The position numbers were made by a program, and so were the translations under genes. This document shows positions 46,301 through 51,352 of a DNA stretch of 64,000 bases, piece after piece. The stretch is from [Eubacterium] cellulosolvens LD2006 (lineage in GTDB: Bacteria; Bacillota; Clostridia; Lachnospirales; Lachnospiraceae). How positions within the stretch are numbered: the stretch's first letter is position 1; every line of letters begins with the position of its first letter. The stretch covers positions 1-64,000 of the forward strand of contig NZ_JHXY01000010.1 of the NCBI RefSeq assembly GCF_000621585.1, given 5' to 3'. The notes beneath the pieces were generated by a model that saw only the letters and a list, made by a program, of their open reading frames with translations, was not told the origin of the DNA and ran no database searches.

Positions 46301-46450
46301 CTTCTGGCAGCGTGGATTGTTCTTATGATCTTCGCAGCAAGTATGAAGAAACAGCAGAAGAAAGTCTTCGAGATGACAGAGGAGCTGAACAACAAAGAGA
46401 TTGATGTTGAGTTACTCAACAGAAAAAAAGCAAACAGCAGTAACAAGTGA
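37334..46450 (+). CDS. Giant repeat surface protein (InlB-type and YDG/MBG repeats)
   Basis: This 3038-residue protein begins with a signal peptide (KFMAVLVSILMVLTSGAV), then a Glu/Pro/Lys-rich spacer to about residue 160. From about 300 to 1130 come InlB B-repeat-like modules (GYEFIGWST, GYDFKGWYE, FKFIGWYKD). From about 1135 to 2900 there are about 19 modules, each marked by KEYDGT or a variant and ending NYNI..GTL, which match YDG/MBG-type adhesin domains. A proline repeat stalk (VPPVNP) from about 2911 leads to one membrane segment (FLLLLAAWIVLMIFAASM) and a charged tail; no LPXTG motif is present. ATG 37334 has AAGGAG seven bases upstream. It is likely an adhesin that reaches far from the cell. 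Confidence 0.9.
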   Translation: MKKTTQKFMAVLVSILMVLTSGAVDLHLDSRTANRGGYVTAEAADDEFVGNQDETAEPVTEQIPEVEPPAQQAVEEPAPAEPEPAVQTPENDEGKNDLPEEIEKAGTDETKENSTVTEETSELPKTEKPDKVADKVSSKDAPKKEQKEEEPEEEKMPAFSDTATTASGITVSVSAPEGVFPEGTSLRVADVSSAYAENAYDDMLPDNRQVADARAVDITFYDKDGNEIEPLNSSVHVSISLPTAIEGESFAVLHQTDDGAIETVSNNANANGATFLADSFSVYVISGIVSTDPIISETPKKRVTFNFYDGVNQNPIDTQIIKDAENPNESDYLLEPELPKRDGYEFIGWSTNPDAQIADFQFGQQSFDGYTNDQVVDVYAIYKAGPVYHVTFMDGKGGTAWVQDVKADEEIDFATAEVQVKLYWDSEYSVYKWYTDAAFTQEANFTTTDKDVTLYPDVRQGHYITFETEEGASYVKPQFVAAGKTPNRPTDPERTGYDFKGWYETDPSELYGFNQVLNQNITLKAKWKAALTDYTIIYWKQAKDKSADGSYEYDYAKSVTVKEMVNSETEISPNDVPSLPEEDRIGFHLNQDEDKNKPIKIKGDKTSIVNVYYDRDQITFIYYTYRTCYLDNNNRLVKSGLLSTVTQTGLYGQTLAQNGYTWPAVGERQRWYTEKDKKYLTFMDSFILDTYSDKKTLELYKVTDNHFTYTFKHYKQNIGGSWPTEPTNIVYGWGSSFVFTNKYQGFKVDEYLYDQNSWSKIDKPGTDSVYLHTDHPILEIRHARQSYQLEFYNHNGTWLEKTVEYEKSLKDYEEKNPPRPAGMDSKFKFIGWYKDKECTVPFDFAKETMPVDGRIVYAKWSADPVDLKVHIKKDGSDIPIQKTIEYGTCIDESTLPPHKNEEDIQPGEPTDGIVVVPKGCTWCGWATKQNGSYVVFNFNQKVYEDVELYPFYVSDKRYHISYKDADGTVFTDSNSYCENMDVTVMHPSDFTGFKAPNDTNQNEMVFLGWSTTENGAATYYPNGKIHIFEQDITLYSVWGKKQTTTTLTYHSNYPADENKTDTDVQHGAKIENNHTVFLKSEKDCGFDCTNYYFLGWSRAQDGSAEFNAHSYVGVDNNGNIASKTNDLYAIWEKKIAVTVTITGEQYSKPYDGKEHSVSFTVTVEPKDTTYDTKSVSYYYNGQWVPYESGKTPSISGKDATLSTIEMGLNASNFKNTDSRFKVDFKVDRDATIDIQKKNITVKTESWSKEYDGTAIEYPHGELVGIVPGESSYFNVQDVTAKLINVGTKKNEYVLLWNEDDPQYSAKKANYEVHEDLGDLEITKRTIKIKATIAPKEYDGNELNVESVKPEITGLQNNEKITVKLIGHATHVYETQPPKTPDEKGLKIKYQITSWDTANENNYTIDDTDLGYLKIIPKSVTVKSRSLKKEYDGTELTNETEVGNGVEETEKEKIEGFIGSEGIDITGTAGQTKAGSCANEFTYKAKVDTDLRDYKLPDNLGKDGSGTVGTLLVVKNTTEITVKAATDSKTYDGTVLVRPTAENDEEIQNILRPYGFKCEYEIEGSVTHVDDNKQQAKNNIVKWVKITKAGENVTDQFANIKEPENGTLTIDPAPLTVITLGDTWVYDGQVHKKDNVEAGDGKVEGLKNGEIVKLELRESVKTVKESGSDGKDNTPTLVWNDPSTTAVESDYEMDPSRNTIGKLKITKQPVTIKSRSLTKEYDGFWLKGDTEAKPNENGVMEMRPTTAEGFVDGEGFENDVVNIVYTGQGLKMPGKVNNEFEYDEEARKKWSLKPGTDLNNYSFNPDPGYLEVKPKTDPYVIKVLPKGYTVTYNGKPQTAEGLTVNGDPYRIGEQFILADNGQKYELVGYSASRTETDANEDGYPVTVTAKDGKVLDAEGDDVSDQFYVDSTGTDKLIINRAPLEITTEGGEKTYDGNPLKNPKYTLKGIQNNETYDFITKGEQTHAGSSSNTYEITWNEDDPSKTAKKSNYVIKPENEKLGTLTVKKAQLTVNTKSYAWTYDGQKHNASELNGKVDSDGKPYGEITGFVENESAPLKLLGPDVKSVKNVSDGEKNNDEYEILWNNSTTNVSKDDYDVQAGKIGTIKITPANVSIKSRSLEKEFDGEPLTNDSTGSGVKETDPFAMTGWINGEGIDKKKLHYTESVTRVDDANNPAKNKFEDRYVPLNGTDLKNYDINREFGTLTIKNRSVKYKLTVQPENVEFEYDGKEHPADAQEKAQLKLKQTTFTLNGKEYTVEGLTVAVADTGFAKDWKEGGYTLEVTGTTVVKDASGHPVTDQFEVERLKGTLTINKRPITLRSKSAEKEYDGTALTEPDVTVTGNWADGENPLYEANGTITEVGTAKNTIVYRATRRAVYNENNYNITRYEGTLEIKPNTKAITVTAASDSKMYDGKALTKDELVVTGVPEGFTWSGNAEGSVTNVEDKPNDNTVASFEIQKDGKKVTDQFSNITTKSGILTISKRKVILTSETARKQYDGTPLTKPNVTVGGDGFVEGEISDLKATGSVLTTADGEVTNAIAWTKLQNYKDSNYDIVSNPGTLKIEQNTSEIVVTADTGSRPYDGTAYTKPTFTTNGLPEGMTAEAQIDGKVTNVRDGAVENVVGDVTIRDANGADVTTEFAKIRKENGRIHVTARNVKLISKSANKMYDGTALTEPDVTVEGDGFVDGEVDNLRATGTITDIGNTANPIEYTKKDSFDENNYNIELEEGMLVVTRTNDEIILVSASATKMYDGLPLTSAGVTATLPEKFAGFRVEANATGTVTNVRQGAVRNAITGIRILDPNGKDVTDNFEQDAITLAEGNLSITPRTIILTSGSATKGFDGTPITNYQIFVTGDGFVAGEGLFYNVTGGRTVVGTEDNTFGYTAQPGTDLMNYLITVAPGTLTITGGTIVPDNPVPPVNPVPPVNPVPPVNPVPPVNPVNPVPQPNPTTPEVVPLTPATPTPTPEVVQADDIETPLANIPEKCNALPFLLLLAAWIVLMIFAASMKKQQKKVFEMTEELNNKEIDVELLNRKKANSSNK
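46067..46138 (+). repeat. Four perfect 18-bp tandem repeats (proline stalk)
   Basis: The unit AACCCGGTTCCGCCGGTC is repeated four times without change and a fifth copy starts but breaks off. It encodes NPVPPV units in the stalk of the giant surface protein. Perfect copies suggest recent expansion and possible length variation. Confidence 0.9.
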
Positions 46451-46474
46451 TGAGCGGAAGGAGGGAACGATACT

Positions 46475-46729
46475 ATGATCGAGAATTATTACAATTATTG
46501 TCATCAGGTACTTGGAATCCACATGTATACCATTCCGCTGATCATCGTCGCTGTCCTTATGATTGTCATGGGACTGATCCACTGGCTCAATCAGCGGAAA
46601 CGACAGGAAGTTTTTGAAGAGAACGCTGAGGAACACAGAAAGGACAGAATGGAGGCAGCCGCTGCGGCGGCTGCAATCTCCCAGACTTCTACCGCCGGCG
46701 CGAAATCAGCAGATGCGGCTAAGGTATAG
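46475..46729 (+). CDS. Small single-pass membrane protein behind the adhesin, 1
   Basis: This 84-residue protein has one membrane segment near residues 18-37 (TIPLIIVAVLMIVMGLIHWL) followed by a charged helix (RKRQEVFEENAEEHRKDRME) and an Ala-rich tail. It starts 25 bases behind the giant protein gene with GGAAGGAGG upstream. It is not recognised. It may assist export, anchoring or oligomerisation of the giant protein. Confidence 0.75.
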   Translation: MIENYYNYCHQVLGIHMYTIPLIIVAVLMIVMGLIHWLNQRKRQEVFEENAEEHRKDRMEAAAAAAAISQTSTAGAKSADAAKV

Positions 46730-46746
46730 GGAAAGGAGAGTGCAAT

Positions 46747-46983
46747 ATGAGTGAACAGTGGCAGTTTTTATTGGATCACAGTGAAATCCGGTTTGACGTG
46801 TGGGCTCTTCTTGCACTGATTGTACTGATCGCGGCTGTTGCGTACTTTATCGTCAGAGCGATTCAGATGTCAGGAAAAAAGAAAGAACTTGAGGAACGGC
46901 TGGAAGAACTCGACAAAGAACTCGGAAATGCAGTTACTGCAGGGGGAGCCGCAGGAGCGGTTCAGAACGGAAACCGGCAGTAA
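46747..46983 (+). CDS. Small single-pass membrane protein behind the adhesin, 2
   Basis: This 78-residue protein has one membrane segment near residues 19-39 (WALLALIVLIAAVAYFIVRAI) and a short coiled coil (KKKELEERLEELDKELG). GGAAAGGAG precedes the ATG. It has the same general shape as the preceding small protein, but no close sequence match to it. The trio probably forms one operon that ends at the terminator 47083-47114. Confidence 0.75.
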   Translation: MSEQWQFLLDHSEIRFDVWALLALIVLIAAVAYFIVRAIQMSGKKKELEERLEELDKELGNAVTAGGAAGAVQNGNRQ

Positions 46984-47082
46984 ACGAACCGGGATGACAG
47001 GCAGAGGCGAACAGATGAACCGGGGAAACCGGGATACATGTATTCGTATTGTGGAATTCTTCCCGCATTTATGAGATAATGA

Positions 47083-47114
47083 GTACCGTGGCAGATTACT
47101 GCCGCGGTACTTTT
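47083..47114 (+). terminator. Intrinsic terminator of the adhesin operon
   Basis: GTACCGTGGCAG pairs with CTGCCGCGGTAC (one wobble) around a short loop, followed by TTTT. Confidence 0.8.
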
Positions 47115-47129
47115 GCGTGTCAGAGGACA

Positions 47130-47200
47130 TTCCTACTTGAATTTCTGCGATACAAAACACTCCGCTTGTGATGTGTAACACGCAAAGAAGGTATGACGCG
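47130..47200. repeat. Dispersed hairpin repeat, copy 2 (degenerate)
   Basis: The core ACAAAACACTCCGC at 47152-47165 differs by one base from the core at 11913 and is followed by TTGTGATGTG. The preceding hairpin is degraded. It lies behind the adhesin operon terminator. Confidence 0.5.
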
Positions 47201-47299
47201 ATTTTTCTGTGCGACTTTCGTTTGCGGGCGATCCTTTCAGGAGTGAGCGAATGAGTTGAAGTTTGATTACGGGGGAGCCGGATGACAGGAGGATTCCGA

Positions 47300-47797
47300 A
47301 TGGAAACGAAACAGCTTGTAGAGGCGGCAAGGATTATATCGAAACTCGCACACAAGGGGCAGATTGACAAACAGGGCTTTCCGTATTACCTTCATCCGCA
47401 GACGGTGGCCTCTCTGGTGGAGACTGATGAAGAGAAAATCACCGCATATCTCCATGATACGTTGGAGGACACGGAGCTTCGCGACGCTGATCTGCGTCCT
47501 GTTTTCGGAGACGAGATTATGGATGCAGTTCGGCTTTTGACACACGATCCAAAGGATTCCTACATGGAATATGTGAAAAAAATCTGCACGAATCGTCTGG
47601 CCGCAGTGGTGAAGATCGCGGATCTGACACATAATCTGGACGAAAACCGATGGAATACGGATGATCTGCCGGATTATCTCCGCAGAAAAAGGAAAGAGTG
47701 TTATATACCGGCGATGAAACTTTTGAAGGAAAGTCTTGGCTGGGAAGATGGAAAAGGTATACAGTTACATCAGGAAGAAGCTGTGGCGGAGAAATGA
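47300..47797 (+). CDS. HD-domain phosphohydrolase, (p)ppGpp hydrolase-like
   Basis: This 165-residue protein has the HD-type pattern of RelA/SpoT hydrolase domains: AHKGQIDKQGFPYYLHP, YLHDTLEDT with the HD pair, and VKIADLTHNL. It is a single domain without synthetase, TGS or ACT parts, like small alarmone hydrolases (MESH1 type). It may degrade (p)ppGpp or another nucleotide. ATG 47300 with AGGAGG seven bases upstream is preferred over ATG 47282. It is a monocistronic gene. Confidence 0.8.
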   Translation: METKQLVEAARIISKLAHKGQIDKQGFPYYLHPQTVASLVETDEEKITAYLHDTLEDTELRDADLRPVFGDEIMDAVRLLTHDPKDSYMEYVKKICTNRLAAVVKIADLTHNLDENRWNTDDLPDYLRRKRKECYIPAMKLLKESLGWEDGKGIQLHQEEAVAEK

Positions 47798-47802
47798 ACC
47801 GT

Positions 47803-48000
47803 TGCAGCTTCTTGTGTTGTGGAATTACCTTCGGATTTTTCATAACACAAGAAGCTGCACTTAGATGCGCGTTCGCGCGATGAGTAGATACGACACATCC
47901 CAAGCTCGACGCGAGAATGGATCGACAGCGAATAGCAACGTACAGGCCGTACATCGCATCCCAGGCTCGGCGCGAGAATGCCGCGAGCAATGTTTTGTTT
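47803..48000. repeat. Dispersed hairpin repeat, copy 3 (extended)
   Basis: A long stem TGCAGCTTCTTGTGTTGTGGAA / TTTTCATAACACAAGAAGCTGCA in short form (outer arms TGCAGCTTCTTGTGTT and AACACAAGAAGCTGCA, 47803-47859) follows the HD gene. Behind it are CTTAGATGCGCGTTCGCGCGATGAG-like sequence (in pieces TTAGATGCGC and GCGCGATGAG) and two copies of the CTCG(A/G)CGCGAGAATG motif. The arrangement matches copy 1 at 11881. Confidence 0.6.
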
Positions 48001-48053
48001 TGGCAAAAATTTACAAAATTAAAATTGAGGACTCGGCCTTGTGAGCAAAAGTG

Positions 48054-48062
48054 TGGTATAAT
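48054..48062 (+). promoter_or_regulatory. Extended -10 promoter of the phage-lysozyme-domain gene
   Basis: TGGTATAAT at 48054-48062 is an extended -10 element. The leader to the start codon would be about 165 bases and contains no riboswitch I recognise. Confidence 0.5.
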
Positions 48063-48232
48063 ATTGACTGTATAAGTGCTTTTGGGCGACAACTTGAACA
48101 TCAGTTTTATATGAGGAATGACGCAATCGACATTCTGTTTAATTAAAACTTCGATGAAGTATGTAGCTGAAAATCAATCGAAAAACTGAAAAGGGGATCG
48201 GTTTTTCAAGACGTTGTTAAGGGGGATCCCAC

Positions 48233-50284
48233 TTGAAATTTAGAAATCATTTAAAAAAAGCTGTCACGTTTTTCGTGGCAGTTACGATCGCTTGTGCCAT
48301 TGAGGTACCGGCCATGCAGCGGAGTGTATCGGCGGAAACTCTTTTGCCAACGCTGTCCGGAAGCAGTTCGTCCGGTTCAGAGGATGTAACGGTCGAAGGA
48401 GGACGGTCCGAAACGCAGTATTTCGCAGGCTCGTCTTACGGAGATTCCGAGATCATCCTCTCCGTTTCGAACGGTGGAGGTCTTTCGAGCTCTGGTTCAT
48501 CCGGAAGCAGCTCCGGGGACTTCATGGTCGGAGGCATCCCGGAGAAATCGGTGACAAGCAGCTGGAGCAGTACGGAAGAAGCGGTAGCGGAAGAGGACAT
48601 TGCGAAGACGCAGAAGGCGGACCGGAAGGCTGTCAGCGAGGGCGTCAAGGTGGATCCGGCCGCAGGAAATGTATATGTGGATGTGCTGACAAACGAGAAG
48701 GAGATCTTTTCCTTCCTGCGAAAGGAGCTTGGACTCAATCACGCGGCGGCGGCAGGTGTTCTTGGAAATATCTATTACGAGTCCGGTTTTAACAATGCCG
48801 CAATCGGCGACTACGGGACGAGTTACGGCATCTGCCAGTGGCATCTCGGGAGATATGAAAACCTGAGAAATTTCTGCAAGGCGAGCGGTCTGGATTATAC
48901 GTCCTGTATCGGCCAGCTGCACTATCTGAAGTATGAGCTTGAGAATTCCTATCCGACGGTACTTGCGCATCTCCGCCAGGTTCCGGATACGGCTGACGGC
49001 GCATATGATGCAGCTGCCTTCTGGTGTATTTATTTCGAAGTTCCCGCGAACCGCGAGCAGAAGGCGGTCGTGCGCGGAAATACGACGAAGACAACGTACT
49101 GGCCGCGGTACGCGAATGCGGAGGCGACGGACGATCTCACGCGGAGCGCGGAGAAGACGGTGGCTGTTGAGAAAGATCCGGAGATCGACTATGTGAAGTG
49201 GATGAAGGAGTTCGCTGACGATGACAGTCACGGTTTCTCCGATATTCTCAGAAGCGGAGAACCGGATGTGGATGCTTTTTCCTTCGTGTATTACGCACTG
49301 CTGAAGAATCACTACCTTGAAGGCGAGAATAAGAAAATTCCGTTCACGGTAAGGGATTTCTCGGGATATCTGACCAAACACGGTTTCATGCTGAAGAGTT
49401 TTGAAAAGATCGATGAGGCGGAACTGACAGAGGGCGATATCATCGTGACGAAGGACATGAAGACGATCGGCGTTTATGACGGCAGCGGCAGGATGTATCT
49501 GGCTCAGAAACCCGAGGATGAAGAGAGTCTCGAAAAGTCCGGGGATCAGGACGGAAAAGAAATCACAGCGGCAGCTCTTCCGGAGAATACGCCGGTGCTG
49601 GTGTTCCATCTGGTGGTCAAGGATGAACCGCTCACGGACTACGCGCAGTGGATGGCGGATTACGCAGATGTGAATGTGCACGGCTTCATCAGGGACGGAG
49701 AGGACCGGGTGCACAGCCTGGATGTAGACGCAGAGTCGTTTCTCTACCGTGCGCTCTATCACAACGGATATCTGAAAAAAGGACAGATTTTCGATGAAGA
49801 GACAGAGGAAAAAGTACTCCGGAAAGCAGGATTTGAAGATGTGACGGGATATGTTACCGACGAGGATGAGACCTTCCGCACCGGCGATATTGTGATGAGC
49901 AGTGAGATCGGAACGGCTGTGTATATCGGCCATAATACCTATGTCCTGGCAGACCGAAGCACCCCGGAGGCTGCCCGCAAAATCAGCGGCGATCAGTCCG
50001 GCAAGGAGGTCCGCAGGCAGATGATCCTCAACCCGACCTGGGAGAGAGTCTTCCGGCTGAAGGATCGTGAGGAGAAAGAGACGGACAGCGGGGAGACGAA
50101 GAGAGATTCCGTCAGAGCAGACGTGAACGGAGCTTCCGCAAAGGAGAAGCGTGAAACGGTTTCCGGCGAGACGGGAAGGACCAGCGGATCTGCACAGAAC
50201 TCTGCGAAGAAGAAGGAAATGATTTCTTCGGGAAGCGGAGATGACAGGTTGCATGATGGTGAGGATGTCTCGGTTGATGCGTGA
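48233..50284 (+). CDS. Secreted cell-wall hydrolase with phage-tail-lysozyme domain and two Cys-less NlpC/Amidase_5-like modules
   Basis: This 683-residue protein has a signal peptide (AVTFFVAVTIACAIEVPAM), a Ser/Gly-rich linker, and a phage-tail-lysozyme (Phage_lysozyme2-like) domain at about 155-300 with GVLGNIYYESGFNNAA (likely catalytic Glu183) and YGICQWHLGRY. Two similar modules follow (about 320-465 and 470-620). Each looks like an NlpC/P60 or Amidase_5 fold, but where the catalytic motif would be VDCSSFVY they read VDAFSFVY and VDAESFLY, so the nucleophile cysteine is Ala in both. They are probably wall-binding pseudoenzymes. The tail is Lys/Glu/Ser-rich. Start is TTG 48233 behind AAGGGGGAT. 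Confidence 0.82.
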   Translation: MKFRNHLKKAVTFFVAVTIACAIEVPAMQRSVSAETLLPTLSGSSSSGSEDVTVEGGRSETQYFAGSSYGDSEIILSVSNGGGLSSSGSSGSSSGDFMVGGIPEKSVTSSWSSTEEAVAEEDIAKTQKADRKAVSEGVKVDPAAGNVYVDVLTNEKEIFSFLRKELGLNHAAAAGVLGNIYYESGFNNAAIGDYGTSYGICQWHLGRYENLRNFCKASGLDYTSCIGQLHYLKYELENSYPTVLAHLRQVPDTADGAYDAAAFWCIYFEVPANREQKAVVRGNTTKTTYWPRYANAEATDDLTRSAEKTVAVEKDPEIDYVKWMKEFADDDSHGFSDILRSGEPDVDAFSFVYYALLKNHYLEGENKKIPFTVRDFSGYLTKHGFMLKSFEKIDEAELTEGDIIVTKDMKTIGVYDGSGRMYLAQKPEDEESLEKSGDQDGKEITAAALPENTPVLVFHLVVKDEPLTDYAQWMADYADVNVHGFIRDGEDRVHSLDVDAESFLYRALYHNGYLKKGQIFDEETEEKVLRKAGFEDVTGYVTDEDETFRTGDIVMSSEIGTAVYIGHNTYVLADRSTPEAARKISGDQSGKEVRRQMILNPTWERVFRLKDREEKETDSGETKRDSVRADVNGASAKEKRETVSGETGRTSGSAQNSAKKKEMISSGSGDDRLHDGEDVSVDA

Positions 50285-50321
50285 ATGGAAACTCTGAAGA
50301 AATATCCACAACATGAAAAGA

Positions 50322-50357
50322 GGGACACACTGATTCATCAGCGTGTCCCGAATCTTT
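50322..50357 (+). terminator. Stem-loop terminator
   Basis: GGGACAC...CTGAT pairs with ATCAG...GTGTCCC, followed by GAATCTTTT. It lies in the 141-base gap after the lysozyme-domain gene and argues against an earlier start for the cupin gene at 50285. Confidence 0.7.
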
Positions 50358-50425
50358 TGAAGAAACTTACCGGTGCAGACAGGCGTGTGAGCCGTAAGCG
50401 GCTGCCGTGGGAAAGGCGGGAACAT

Positions 50426-51226
50426 ATGAAGACCAGATTGCATCTTCTCACACCGTCCGTCTTCAATGTAAAAGACAAGACCGGATGGCTGCGGAAAGAA
50501 GAAAACGGCAGATGCTTTTCCGACAAGCCGATGATTTCCGATCCGTTGAACGGCGCGGTAATCAAATTTTCCCACTACGGAGCGGGATACCGGAAAGAGG
50601 AACATCATCATGCCAGTTCTTTCGGTGTCTATGTGATTGACGGTGAGTATACGGTGGGAGAGCGGACAATTCGTCCGGGATCCCTTATCTGGAATCCTTC
50701 GGGAAATATGATTTTGCACGGGGCGTCGGAGGAGAAGGACTGCAGGCTTCTTTACATTTCCAACCGATCGGAACCGGTGTCCGGAGCCTGTGGGGAAGCG
50801 TTCGGAGCGGCAGGCGGATGGCGGCCGGACAGCGAGCCTCCTGCTCTGAAAAACGGGAGAAGTGACCGGCAGGAAGAAGAGCCGCTTCAGGTATTTAATA
50901 TCTATGATAGTGCCGGCTGGATCGAGAAGGAAGAACCGATCGGCAATGCTTTTTTTGACAAGCAGATGATCGCGGACCGGGAGACCGGTATGGTGGTTAA
51001 TTTCTCGCGGTATCCGGCCGGATTCCGGAAGCCGCGGTATCAGATGAGCTGCGCGCACGGCATGTATATCATCAAGGGCGCGATGGTGACGGATCACGGC
51101 GTATTCGGACCGGGTAATTTTATCTGGTATCCGAAGGGCTGTGCGTGTGAAATGACAGTGACCGCGGATGAAGACTGTTTATTTCTCTTTGTTACAAACA
51201 AAAATTACAGAATTACGTTTCTGTAG
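50426..51226 (+). CDS. Double cupin-domain protein
   Basis: This 266-residue protein has two cupin repeats. Each begins with a similar FNVKDKTGWL/FNIYDSAGWI segment and KPMISDPLNGAVIKFSHYGAGYRK-like block (shortened: KPMISDPLNGAVIKF and KQMIADRETGMVVNF). The first keeps EEHHHASS, a plausible metal site; the second has PRYQMSCAHG in its place and has probably lost the metal. It is a soluble protein, perhaps a ChrR-like sensor or an isomerase or dioxygenase relative. ATG 50426 is chosen because the longer frame would cover the terminator hairpin. Function is unknown. Confidence 0.75.
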   Translation: MKTRLHLLTPSVFNVKDKTGWLRKEENGRCFSDKPMISDPLNGAVIKFSHYGAGYRKEEHHHASSFGVYVIDGEYTVGERTIRPGSLIWNPSGNMILHGASEEKDCRLLYISNRSEPVSGACGEAFGAAGGWRPDSEPPALKNGRSDRQEEEPLQVFNIYDSAGWIEKEEPIGNAFFDKQMIADRETGMVVNFSRYPAGFRKPRYQMSCAHGMYIIKGAMVTDHGVFGPGNFIWYPKGCACEMTVTADEDCLFLFVTNKNYRITFL

Positions 51227-51227
51227 A

Positions 51228-51263
51228 AACAGGTATCGGCTTTCCGGTACCTGTTATTTTTTT
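51228..51263 (+). terminator. Intrinsic terminator after cupin gene
   Basis: AACAGGTA pairs with TACCTGTT around a 12-base loop, followed by ATTTTTTT. Confidence 0.85.
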
Positions 51264-51352
51264 GTTCCGGAATGTCGATATTTTAACAATGACATTCGGT
51301 CATGGTTCGTAGGATGAACGGCTAAGCGAACATCAATTGAAGGAGAACAAAG

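Noticed and set aside
37334-46450. Sortase-anchored LPXTG protein
   Set aside because: The C-terminus has a membrane segment and a long charged tail but no LPXTG-like motif.
48062-48232. A c-di-AMP (ydaO) riboswitch before the wall hydrolase
   Set aside because: Only a GGGCGAC fragment is similar; the other conserved blocks are missing.
48233-50284. Prophage remnant
   Set aside because: The phage-tail-lysozyme domain occurs in a secreted bacterial protein with a signal peptide; no other phage gene is near.
48497-51097. An 866-codon open frame on the minus strand
   Set aside because: It is antisense to the lysozyme-domain and cupin genes, has no ribosome site or domain, and its length reflects codon bias of the real genes.
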